Part shown: piece by piece, positions 37,101 through 45,100 of the stretch | Position numbering within the stretch: the first letter of the stretch is position 1 | Layout of the letters: each line of letters opens with the position of its first letter | DNA from: Microcoleus sp. bin48.metabat.b7b8b9.023 | Lineage (GTDB): Bacteria; Cyanobacteriota; Cyanobacteriia; Cyanobacteriales; Microcoleaceae | Direction: 5' to 3' | NCBI RefSeq assembly: GCF_013299185.1 | Contig: NZ_JAAFKG010000026.1 | Span: 1 to 64,000 of the forward strand | DNA: 64,000 nucleotides | Translations under genes and position numbers: made by a program | Notes under the pieces: model-generated | Told to the model about the DNA's origin: nothing | What the model saw: only the letters and a program-made list of their open reading frames with translations | Database searches by the model: none

Positions 37101-37128
37101 CGCTATCATCTAATCTTAAAACGTTCAC
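34114..37128 (-). CDS. Large protein A2 of a three-gene system, unknown function
   Basis: The 1004-aa protein starts at a GTG (MNVLRLDDSDLVTVDYGDLL) 17 bases after the helicase-like gene. It is a clear paralogue of the A1 product, sharing motifs along the whole length: SFSMEY, ALPV, the HRANSQG/HRSNSQG site, LD.LAI..VS.R, GE(V/I).G, LLKTFSE.Y, APY..TLH.TQ, LFFMSKD, YP.FFDKYY, YIQDT.EL and VFFNLFNG. No signal peptide or membrane segment is seen. I recognise no enzyme family. The C-terminal order of motifs invites comparison with a PIWI/RNase H-like layout, but this is a weak inference. Confidence 0.7.
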   Translation of the reverse strand: MNVLRLDDSDLVTVDYGDLLDKILEVLQGNNPFSISGDRQRLLIDIDTVANQVATCKEVQNPLGNCEHQADSATVNFLPEVEVRFRSQVREIEACLRQKLQSVLGDSVTIDQFVVSLISPLESFKGKGTQLGLRYDFDNLYKDLQKQKLSLECLDSTSDSLLKFHKVTISIRNVDIFQEELKAGLKSYIAENTQNKDKNEELNLLLDEMVQNETSDFHRLVRVVDRETLGQLKKEAKITYLEYLLENIDSTTENRRGLIYLQDLIRRLRLIEGYISDTNKADGDYLVSYQKTPVNYKDMFSRSEAFDYLPIVPIIAGSLGETTDDAGGDRQFIFGLKLKFGNPVQSRGGDRVFDYYLNLLNPNSQEHLAALEEPANHETFFRKVLKIAFLYYFVFASRSNPLAPNYDTDSELNYNPIAGFEQNVVSILQGSDEDAKKELFRNFIQGFEKFNIAYKINCLKQLLQKSILDKTVVSPRTESRQILIKKGLVENIDRTLTTGKFFKEVVGRNPKETLQYISVEKPNIDRRAICQLPVNIQIEDVRYFPNDESQSFSMEYNIKGIQALPVFWVPKADRSRDVFYKSFPHKSVVFPYNNRRLDSNGGLQRQATFVYKFAISLLSYIALKILLQKLPNNLFVPMVRLHEGYHENPSPSEKFIGHFSKVLCHILSEKHRANSQGFRILGDKYHLTAKNGLSSLYSILPKKFRFNNVQLSPELDNLAIITVSTRDCDGKNGGRRDRRKACLFGEVTGIRCYEDETIQVGMLKTFSENYSLQRLYTQPLILADIVSQLYNRGYRNFLYMSQAPYTNTLHITQNDGDDKLFFMSKDIIRVLKGEREDVRIYPVFFDKYYVHSPKQHRGESFYIQDTAELSELFVDRRKQAAVFFNLFNGIKVEQGDKNFYNGVISYSTLLNIYEGILDDEDIRQGLIYDGIIKDTLLHYLTIFHFSRYEARQKISLKLDPFDRIIGDNSVGALSEFTHAGGSATFNSLAFLNKVREVLSVTETV

Positions 37129-37145
37129 CCTGTCAACCCCCGATG

Positions 37146-40100
37146 TCAGATTTCCTTAGACAAAACCAAATTGAGTACATTCAACTCATTGGAACTCAAA
37201 AGATACTTATCAGTAAATATCTTTTCCCTAATCTGTTCTAAACTGTAGCTTCTAAACACAACAAACGGGAAATCTTGATATTTATCTCCGATCGGCAAAA
37301 CATTACCAACAGGATACAGCGCCTTAATATATTGAGTCAAGATATTTCTAAAATCTTGATATTTCTGTTCTTGGGGGTTGCTAGCAAAGTATTCCCTGAA
37401 TACTTCACCAGCAATAAATGCAAACAATGGCAACGCATAATACCGATCCTTGCGCTGGCTGCTTTGCTCAAATCGTTGTGTTTTCTCAACAGAGTTTGTC
37501 AATTCTTTTACTAACTCCATCGCATCTTTAATCGCAAATTGCAAACTCTCTGAATAAGCACTAGCATAACTAATTATCTGCATATTATGCCAAAGTTCAC
37601 TATTAGCATTTTTGGCTATTGTTGCCAGAGGCATAATGTAGGTTTCTTCCAAAGTTTGCGATGCGATCGGTACAACCAACAAACCGCCACTCATGTAGCC
37701 GAGTTCAAGGTTATCAAGGTTCAATAAATTCTCGAAACCTTCACTTACTAACTGGGAAAATCCATTGTTGAAAAAATCACGCTGCGAAAGGTATGAAGTA
37801 TGGGATTTACCACTAGACTCAACATTCTCTCTCAATGCAAAATCAGCTTGACCGAGTAAATCTTCTAGACTATTATAGACCTGTGGTAAACGCCGATCGC
37901 TCCTATTTTTCCTATGTTCGCTCTTCAACTTATCGATTAAGCTTTTCATTTGGGATGAGAATGTTTCACCAGCAGCAAACACAGACTTACCGCCGATGGG
38001 TATGATGATAAACTTATCTGAACCAATTTGCCCACAACCATAAATTCGCGTCATTATAGATGCTTTCAAAACCAACAGGATATTTAAAATACTCAGTTTA
38101 CTTTCCTGTATCGATATCTCTTTATTATCTTCAAAATACACTACCCGATCGCCTAAATAGAAAATCAGTTCTTTATCTTGATTATCAATCTCATCCTTTC
38201 CGCGCCCCCGATAAATTACCTGAATCAATTCCATCAGGTTTTTCTCTATTTCAAACCTCGGAATCTCAACCAAAATATGTTTAGCCTTGGGAAAAGATAG
38301 CCCCCGACTACCTGAAGCAGTCATAAATACTACTTTCGCATCTTCTTTGCATTTTTGAACTAACTCTTTTTCCTCCTCACCAATATTAGCGTGTATTTCT
38401 ATATAATCTGTCCCTTTTTCAAACTTACCCCGATGTTCTCTAATCTTGTCTATCAAATTACCCAGTTTTTGTTTATCTTGAATATAAACTATCACTTGTT
38501 CAACATCAGAGCGTTGTAACAGGGCTTCTATATCTTGTAAAATTTCGCTCTTGGTTAAATCAGTCTCTCGCCCTAGGAAATCATTTTCATCGAATTTACA
38601 AGATTCAATGAAAACCTTATATGTTATGCTTAAGCTTTTAGCAGGATAGGAGTTAGTATTGATAACAGTCGCGTCAGTTTCCTTAAACTTAAAATCCTCG
38701 ACTGACAGAGGTAAACCTGGATTTTTAGCTTTCCGAAAATAGATTTTATCCGGTTCAGCAGAGGTATCGCTTAAGTGTTGGCTAATTACAGCTTTATCAA
38801 CGATAGAAGCATCTGCAACAATTACCTTTGTATTAAACCCGTAAGCATTATTTTTCAATCCATAGGTGTTTAGGATGTCATTGATGCCGTTTAAGAATTC
38901 TACGCCTCCCTCGTCTCCCGTAATCTCATCGATCATGATAAATAAATGCTTGATGCGACTGGAGATGTCTTTCATGCGATCGGGAAAAACTTCACCATTC
39001 TTTGTGTTGTAAGCATTCCTGAAAATTTTCTCAAAATGTTTTAATGTATCGCCCGCATCAGTTTTCTTCAAAGATTGGATGGAAACAGTCGCAACAATGT
39101 TATTATAATCTTTAGTATCAATCAGGGTATAAATGGCTTCGCAAATGCTGTTTAGTACGCCCTTAGTATTCCGTCCACCATCTTGAATTACATTTTCTGT
39201 TTGCCTCTTGAGTCGGTCCGATCGCCTATTTTGACCCTTAGTTTCTCTGCTATCTTGAAAGTTAACAGTCTTTAATGAAAACTTTCCCTGCTTCTGATTC
39301 GAGAGATACTGGACAGTACATTTATGGCCGCTATCTTTAATTAAGTCACTATAGGTATTAATTGCGAATATTTTATTCTTGCATAAATTGTCAGTACCAG
39401 GTTTTTTGAACTTGTCGATAATATCTAGATTTACCTGTTTTCTGGGACTGACATAAAAGAATAGAAATCCATCGTTTACATGATCTGTCAGAAATTTGGC
39501 GATCGCAGTCGTTTTCCCAATACCAGGATTTCCCGTCAAAAAGATATAATTAGCAGCAGATTCTAGAGCTTTTTCAATCAGTTGAGCATGAGCATCCCGC
39601 AAACTAAAACTTCCGCTCAATCCCAACTGCTGCATCAATTCATCCGGCACAATTCCCACCGAGTTGACAAACCCCTCAAGTCGCTCTTTGTGAGGTACAA
39701 CATTGATTTTATCTGGCGACATTGCTAATATATCGTCAACAAATTTTTTGCCACGATCAAAGCTGTGGTAAGCACTCCGCTTGATTTTATTTAAAACTAA
39801 CTTGCGAGCATCCGCGATTTCTTTAGGACTCGAATCATACTTATAAATCGAGTAGCAAGTTTTCAAAACATCTAAATTTTCGGGACGGATAGACATAGTG
39901 CTAATTCCGCGATCGCTATATCCCACCGCATTAAATATTAATCGCGAATCCTCAGCAAGTATCTCCGTTTCTCGGAGAAATTCATAAAAACTATAAGCAT
40001 AACCGCCAGCTTGAATTAATTTAGCACTCTCCTTATCATCATACTTAAAAGCAGTAAAATAGCTCTTCAAACCTTCCGAAAATTCAACATCACAACTTTC

Positions 40101-40769
40101 CGTATCTATGCGAAGTTTAGAAAACACACTTTTTGAGCGCAAATAGTTAATATCTCGTCTCAACAAACGCCGAATAATCTCTAAATAATTCAGATTTGTC
40201 ACATCCTCAGATGTCCTAATCGAAAACACCGACAAATCTACAGACAGAATCCTAAATTGCTTACCACCATATCGCAGTAATATTAGAGTATCTGCTTTCA
40301 GAAACTCGCCTTTCTGTGTGTAACTTCCAATATACTGAGAAATATTTTTAATCTGGTCAAATTGAGATAAGACTTGTCTACACCACTGTGCTTCACCTTT
40401 AACGTAAGTACCAATACTACTCTCATCGCAAAAACAGGATTGGTAATACAAGATTTCCAAACGTCGTAGTTTACTTGTCTCATTCCAACCTGTAGATTCA
40501 AGGTATTCTCGAAAAAAGTTTAAGCCTGATAAAAAGCCTTTTTGTAGGAAAAATATACTCCACTTTTCAGCCATCTTTCTTTCCAGAGGACTGGTTATTT
40601 TATCAGTGATTTTTCTCAGCATCTTCGGAAACTCTAGCTGCTGCAATTCCTGGAGGTACAAGTTTCCAAACTTATGCTTAATTTGCTTCTCTTTGATACA
40701 AGCAAGAATGCCAATATTAAACCCAACTTCAAACAAACGCCCCAAATCTTCTGCTATTTTAGATTTCAT
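37146..40769 (-). CDS. Large SF2 helicase-like/ATPase protein of the three-gene system
   Basis: The 1207-aa protein begins with ~400 residues of unknown type. A P-loop IFLTGNPGIGKTTAIAKF follows at about 410-424, then a motif Ia-like YVSPRKQVN, a Walker B MIDEITGDEGG at about 612-622, and a region with VIVYIQDKQKL, FMTASGSRGLSFPKAKHI (motif V-like) and QVIYRGRGK (motif VI-like) up to about 858. The last 350 residues are again unknown. This is an SF2-like helicase or AAA-like motor. Its ATG overlaps the upstream A1 stop as ATGA. A stretch near residues 159-180 (KADTLILLRYGGKQ, ILSVDLS) is nuclease-fold reminiscent but lacks the usual final Lys. Confidence 0.75.
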   Translation of the reverse strand: MKSKIAEDLGRLFEVGFNIGILACIKEKQIKHKFGNLYLQELQQLEFPKMLRKITDKITSPLERKMAEKWSIFFLQKGFLSGLNFFREYLESTGWNETSKLRRLEILYYQSCFCDESSIGTYVKGEAQWCRQVLSQFDQIKNISQYIGSYTQKGEFLKADTLILLRYGGKQFRILSVDLSVFSIRTSEDVTNLNYLEIIRRLLRRDINYLRSKSVFSKLRIDTESCDVEFSEGLKSYFTAFKYDDKESAKLIQAGGYAYSFYEFLRETEILAEDSRLIFNAVGYSDRGISTMSIRPENLDVLKTCYSIYKYDSSPKEIADARKLVLNKIKRSAYHSFDRGKKFVDDILAMSPDKINVVPHKERLEGFVNSVGIVPDELMQQLGLSGSFSLRDAHAQLIEKALESAANYIFLTGNPGIGKTTAIAKFLTDHVNDGFLFFYVSPRKQVNLDIIDKFKKPGTDNLCKNKIFAINTYSDLIKDSGHKCTVQYLSNQKQGKFSLKTVNFQDSRETKGQNRRSDRLKRQTENVIQDGGRNTKGVLNSICEAIYTLIDTKDYNNIVATVSIQSLKKTDAGDTLKHFEKIFRNAYNTKNGEVFPDRMKDISSRIKHLFIMIDEITGDEGGVEFLNGINDILNTYGLKNNAYGFNTKVIVADASIVDKAVISQHLSDTSAEPDKIYFRKAKNPGLPLSVEDFKFKETDATVINTNSYPAKSLSITYKVFIESCKFDENDFLGRETDLTKSEILQDIEALLQRSDVEQVIVYIQDKQKLGNLIDKIREHRGKFEKGTDYIEIHANIGEEEKELVQKCKEDAKVVFMTASGSRGLSFPKAKHILVEIPRFEIEKNLMELIQVIYRGRGKDEIDNQDKELIFYLGDRVVYFEDNKEISIQESKLSILNILLVLKASIMTRIYGCGQIGSDKFIIIPIGGKSVFAAGETFSSQMKSLIDKLKSEHRKNRSDRRLPQVYNSLEDLLGQADFALRENVESSGKSHTSYLSQRDFFNNGFSQLVSEGFENLLNLDNLELGYMSGGLLVVPIASQTLEETYIMPLATIAKNANSELWHNMQIISYASAYSESLQFAIKDAMELVKELTNSVEKTQRFEQSSQRKDRYYALPLFAFIAGEVFREYFASNPQEQKYQDFRNILTQYIKALYPVGNVLPIGDKYQDFPFVVFRSYSLEQIREKIFTDKYLLSSNELNVLNLVLSKEI

Positions 40770-43700
40770 GACTGCGCGCCTCCTGTTGGTGCATTTAAAA
40801 CTTCTTTAACTTTAGTCAAAAACGCCAAGGCATTAAACTCTGCAACTCCTCCCATATGCTTATACAGAGATAGTTTTCCGACAGATTGATCTCCTATAAG
40901 GTTTTCGTAGGGGTCTAATTTAAAACTAATTTGAGTATTTTTACCAGTTGCTTTTTCGTAGCGAGAAAAGTGGAACAAGGTCAAATACTGCAAAATGTCA
41001 TTTTTTAATTGAGTATTAGAAATCAATCCTTGATGGATATGTTCATCATCCAGTATATCTTGATAAATATTTAACAAGGTGGCATAGGAAATTACACCCC
41101 TATAATTACGTTCTGCTTCTGAGCCGACTACCAAACCATTAAACAAATTAAAAAATACCACAGAGCGTTTGCTGGGGTCTTTGACTAAAGCGGTTAACTC
41201 CAATGTATCCTGAATGTATAAAGAATTTACTCCCAATCTTTCTGACAGTTTAACGGCATAGTATTTGTCAAAAAACATCGGGTAAATTTTGATGTCATTG
41301 TAGTTTTCTTTAAAATATTTAATCACATCTTTCGACATGAAAAATAAAGCATCTTCTTTTTGTGTCATGTGCAAGGTACTAGAATAGGGAGCTTTGGCAA
41401 TGTAGAGAAAGTGCCTGAATCCCAATTTGTAAACGTTCCCTATTTCATCTCGCACCACAGTCGGTTCTTTAAACATCTGTTCGTGTTCGTAGGTTTCCGA
41501 GAATGTTTTGAGCAATTGTAGCCTGACAGAGCCATCTTTTTGACGAATTGCACCGACAATTTCTCCTTGCAAATTCGATAGCTTTTGGTTGCTATTCCAC
41601 CTAGCATCACTCTCGCGACTGGAAACTATAACTATAGCGAGTTTGTCCAGTTCTTTTGGAGAATCTGACTGGTTGGAAAAAGTAAACTTTTTGGGTAGCA
41701 CAGAATACAGAGAACTCATTACATTGGGAGCTTTGTATTCTGTGTTTCTGATATCTATACCCTGAGAATTAGAGCGATGTTCTTCATTTAGTAAATGCGA
41801 TAACCTTTTAGATAAAGAACGCATGAACTCTTCTACGGGTGAATCTGACTGTTGATTGCTCAGTTGCAGCCGCAGGATGGGAATGAATAATCTACTCTGT
41901 TTTTCCAATAACAGTTTGAGGCAAGTATAGGCAAGTAAATCGAATGTAAACCGATACACAAAACTTTTTTTATTATCCCATTTGTTGCTAGCAAGACTGT
42001 AGGTGAATTCGACTAGCTTACGCTGTTGATAAAACCGATTATATATAGTTGTACACTGTTGCTCATTTGGTCTCAGCAACACTGGCAGAGCTTTTACACC
42101 TGTGACATCATACTCCATACTGAAGCTTTGCAGGTCGTCAGTGGCAAAATAATGAACATCACTAATTGCGATTTTAGCTGTGAGAGTACATAGGGAATTT
42201 TCAGTAGCCTTTGCTGGACTAATAGCTATATATTTTAATACTTCTTTGGGCTTGGTTCGTAGCTCAGTCTTAAAAAATGTAGAGGTTGTAGAAATATTAT
42301 TGATACTATTATCTAAAATGCTTTTTCTGACCGAAATGTGAAGCGGAAATTCTTTCAGTGAATGCTTGTGTTTCAGAATTTTTTGCAGAAGATTCTTGAG
42401 ACTGTCTATTTTAGAGGCAATATTATATTGTTCAAAACCTTTTTTGATTCCTCGCAAAAGTTTTTGCTTTGCTGCTTGATCAGAACCTTTGAATATTTTT
42501 AATACTTTTTCCTCAAAAACTGGAATTGGATCGTATTCTAAGTCTGAGTTAACTGTGTAACCATCTGACAAGGGATCTTTTGCGGCAAAAACGAAGTAGT
42601 ACAAAAAGACTAACTTCAATAACTTTCTAGCAAAAATTTCTTTTCTAGCAGGGTTATTAAGTTCGGCTTGATGTTCTTCATTTTCTGGATCGAGCAGATT
42701 GAGGTAATACTCAAAGACTGTTTTGCCACCATAGGCTTGCACTGGGTTATTAAACTTAAGCTTGAGTCCAAAAACAAACTGGATATCTCCTTTGTTTTCG
42801 TCTTTTGTTTCTCCTAAATATCCTTCTATTTTGGGAATAATTGGCAACATATCAAAGGCTTCAGCACGAGCAAAAGCATCTGCATAGTTCAAGTCAGTGT
42901 CGGCATAGTTGACTAAGTAATCGCCGTCGGTATTTTTGACTATATATTCATCAATCTGTTTGAGGCGCCGGATTAAGACTTTTAAATAAATTAGACCCTC
43001 GGCATTTGATGGGTTATTGCTGGTGCTAATGTTGTCTTCCAGAAATTCTAGATAACATATCTGTGCTTGTTTTTTGAGTTTGCCGATAGTTTCGGTATCT
43101 ACAAATTCTTTGAGTCTGTAGAAATCTGATTTAGGATCTTCTTCTAAATCTTGAAGAATGAAATCTAATTCGTCGCGATCGCTCTCACTAGCGCCAGCAA
43201 ACTGAGATTTGATATAATTTCCTAAGCCTTGTTTTAGCTCGGTGTTGAATGTCTTGGTATTTCCAACGGTGATAATTAGTTTGTGAAATTTTAGCAGTTC
43301 TTTGCTGCTAATATTTTTTGTGATACTCAAGCGCTGCTTTTGTAACCCTGAATAGTTACCAAAGGGATAGCTAAAGTCTAGCTTGGCATAGGTACTTTTA
43401 AAATCTTGTAAATCTGTAATTAAGTTATCAACAAATTGTTCGATCGCAATCTGTGGATTTTGTTGCTTAATTACGGATTCCAGTCGAGCTTTTAAACTAT
43501 TTTTGACTTTAGTAATTTGACTGGGAAAACGTTCTTTGAAGCCGGGAGTAAAGTTGACTGTAGCACGAACACCTGGTTCGGAAGAAGCACCTAAAGGATT
43601 TTCTACTCCCAAACCTGTGACTGCTTCGGCTATGCTGTCAATATCGATGATTAGCCGATCGCAATTACCGTGTATCTTAAAAGGATTCTGAGTCTGTGGC

Positions 43701-43786
43701 TTCTCTAAAACTTCGAGAATCTTGTCCAATAAGTCACTACAGTCAACCGCAACTAAATCCCCATCTGCCGTTCTTAGGGTATTCAT
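40766..43786 (-). CDS. Large protein A1 of a three-gene system, unknown function
   Basis: About 1006 aa from an ATG at 43786 that is preceded by GAGGAGG with good spacing. An in-frame GTG 18 bases upstream is less likely. It aligns with the A2 product from the first residues (MNTLRTADGDLVAVDCSDLLD against MNVLRLDDSDLV.VDYGDLLD) to the end. I see no known domain with confidence. The stop overlaps the helicase-like gene's ATG as ATGA, so the two are translationally coupled. The three genes together form a unit in the order A1, helicase-like, A2. Confidence 0.7.
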   Translation of the reverse strand: MNTLRTADGDLVAVDCSDLLDKILEVLEKPQTQNPFKIHGNCDRLIIDIDSIAEAVTGLGVENPLGASSEPGVRATVNFTPGFKERFPSQITKVKNSLKARLESVIKQQNPQIAIEQFVDNLITDLQDFKSTYAKLDFSYPFGNYSGLQKQRLSITKNISSKELLKFHKLIITVGNTKTFNTELKQGLGNYIKSQFAGASESDRDELDFILQDLEEDPKSDFYRLKEFVDTETIGKLKKQAQICYLEFLEDNISTSNNPSNAEGLIYLKVLIRRLKQIDEYIVKNTDGDYLVNYADTDLNYADAFARAEAFDMLPIIPKIEGYLGETKDENKGDIQFVFGLKLKFNNPVQAYGGKTVFEYYLNLLDPENEEHQAELNNPARKEIFARKLLKLVFLYYFVFAAKDPLSDGYTVNSDLEYDPIPVFEEKVLKIFKGSDQAAKQKLLRGIKKGFEQYNIASKIDSLKNLLQKILKHKHSLKEFPLHISVRKSILDNSINNISTTSTFFKTELRTKPKEVLKYIAISPAKATENSLCTLTAKIAISDVHYFATDDLQSFSMEYDVTGVKALPVLLRPNEQQCTTIYNRFYQQRKLVEFTYSLASNKWDNKKSFVYRFTFDLLAYTCLKLLLEKQSRLFIPILRLQLSNQQSDSPVEEFMRSLSKRLSHLLNEEHRSNSQGIDIRNTEYKAPNVMSSLYSVLPKKFTFSNQSDSPKELDKLAIVIVSSRESDARWNSNQKLSNLQGEIVGAIRQKDGSVRLQLLKTFSETYEHEQMFKEPTVVRDEIGNVYKLGFRHFLYIAKAPYSSTLHMTQKEDALFFMSKDVIKYFKENYNDIKIYPMFFDKYYAVKLSERLGVNSLYIQDTLELTALVKDPSKRSVVFFNLFNGLVVGSEAERNYRGVISYATLLNIYQDILDDEHIHQGLISNTQLKNDILQYLTLFHFSRYEKATGKNTQISFKLDPYENLIGDQSVGKLSLYKHMGGVAEFNALAFLTKVKEVLNAPTGGAQS

Positions 43787-43830
43787 TCTGCAACCTCCTC
43801 GCACCGCTTGACAACTTATGCAATTTGACC

Positions 43831-43859
43831 ATGGTAGCCGATATTGATTTATTAGTCAA
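43831..43859 (-). promoter_or_regulatory. Possible sigma70-type promoter for the three-gene operon
   Basis: Read on the minus strand, TTGACT (43859-43854) is followed 17 bases later by TACCAT (43836-43831). The -35 matches 5 of 6 and the -10 about 4 of 6. It lies about 45 bases upstream of the A1 ATG. A single such match is suggestive only. Confidence 0.35.
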
Positions 43860-43912
43860 GCGATTTGATTTCTATATTTACTTCCGAAATAATTCTTAAG
43901 TTTTATATCGGT

Positions 43913-44182
43913 TCAAAAAGCTTGAATCCACTCTTTAATATCGTATTCAGTCCAAACCCCATTTACCCAATAGGGATCGGTTTCCACCAATTGTCTCACA
44001 GTCGCCTCACTTTCTGCTTCGTAAATTGCAAAAACTTTGGTTAAATCTGTCGTTGGCCCGATCGCACTTAACACTCCCGATTCCTTCTGCTTAGCTAATC
44101 CGGCTAAATGAGCATCTCGAAATGGAGCACGTTTTTCGAGGACGTTTTCGCAGTAGCTTCCCCACATTACATATTTGGTCAC
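43913..44182 (-). CDS. YciI-family protein
   Basis: The 89-aa protein (GTG start) has YVMWGSYCENVLEKRAPFR, HLAGLAKQKESG and DPYWVNGVW, the dimeric alpha-beta-barrel YciI layout with an internal histidine. Family function is uncertain. It lies just upstream of A1 and in the same direction, but is separated by about 130 bases and is probably an independent gene. Confidence 0.85.
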   Translation of the reverse strand: MTKYVMWGSYCENVLEKRAPFRDAHLAGLAKQKESGVLSAIGPTTDLTKVFAIYEAESEATVRQLVETDPYWVNGVWTEYDIKEWIQAF

Positions 44183-44380
44183 GGTTTTGAGCCTTGGATG
44201 AATTTGTTTAAAATTTATTGTACAATAAGTGTAGCAGGATTTGATGATTTTTTTTAGGATAAGATTTTTTAACCGCAGAGACCGCAGAGGGCGCAGAGGA
44301 AGAGGGGAAAGAGAGGGGTTTGTTGGCTTGTCTGTAGGTTATAATACTAGGATATTACTAAATTCATAGAGGAGCAAGCT

Positions 44381-44955
44381 ATGACTTTATTAGACATTCG
44401 CCTGTTGACGGTTCAAGAATATCACCTAATGGCGGAAATTCGGATTCTTGATGAAGATGAACGAGTAGAATTGTTAGGAGGACAGATAGTTAATAAGGCT
44501 GTCAAAAGTCCACCACATTGTGCAGTATTGAAACGAACAGTAGAACTAATAAAAAAAAAATTTTGGGTTCTTTGGTATTAATCTGCCTCAATAATCCTGT
44601 TCGGTTAAATGATAACTCGGAACCGGAACCAGATCTTGCTCTGGTTGTACCAGATCCACTTTATTATGAAGAGTGTCATCCAACTCCGTCTGAAGTTTAT
44701 CTGATTATTGAGGTTGCGGATACTACGCTAAGAACTGATTTGGGGATAAAAGCGACAATTTACGCTCTGTCAGGAATTGCTGATTATTGGGTTTTGGATG
44801 TTCATAATCGCCAACTTCATGTATTTCGAGAACCGAGTCAAGATGGTTACCAAAGTATAGCAGTTCTTGGGGATGATGCGAGTATTTCTCCTTTGCAATT
44901 TCCTGATGTTTCATTTATGGTTCGGGATATGTTGCGGCCTTTAGTGACGAATTGA
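44381..44955 (+). pseudogene. Uma2-family endonuclease-like gene, frameshifted at an A10 run
   Basis: The first frame encodes MTLLDIRLLTVQEYHLMAE...ELIKKKFWVLWY, then stops. The second frame resumes just before and carries the rest: EPEPDLALVVPD, the LIIEVADTTLRTDLGIKA segment and DYWVLDV. Joined by a -1 shift inside the ten-A run at 44551-44560, the two give a full-length Uma2 (DUF820) PD-(D/E)XK protein. Asp, Glu and Lys are all present. It could be a pseudogene, a sequencing error in the homopolymer, or a slippage-expressed gene. Uma2 function is unknown. GAGGAG precedes the ATG. Confidence 0.8.
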
Positions 44956-44966
44956 GTTTCCCGGCG

Positions 44967-45098
44967 GTTGGAAACCGCGTCTACACAAACAAAACCCACC
45001 TTCGTGGGTTGAAGAAAGTTCCCAGGTATAGCCGTAGGGTGCGTCGCCATCAAAAATCCCTCACTAAATATCGAAAATCTCATGGCTACGCACCCTAC
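44967..45098. repeat. GGTTGGAAACCGCG and GTAGGGTGCGTCG repeat cluster
   Basis: The GGCGGTTGGAAACCGCGTC family copy (about 44962-45012) is followed by a GTAGGGTGCGTCG/CTACGCACCCTAC inverted element (45034-45098), abutting the pheT stop. Confidence 0.8.
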
Positions 45099-45100
45099 AA

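Noticed and set aside
37146-40769. Calling the helicase-like protein a DinG-type or another named helicase
   Set aside because: Motif VI QVIYRGRGK and the Walker B context do not match a specific family closely enough. I kept the general SF2-like description.
34114-43786. Naming the locus as a known defence system (for example PIWI-RE, Zorya or Druantia)
   Set aside because: Gene sizes and composition with two large paralogues plus one motor fit no system I can name with confidence.
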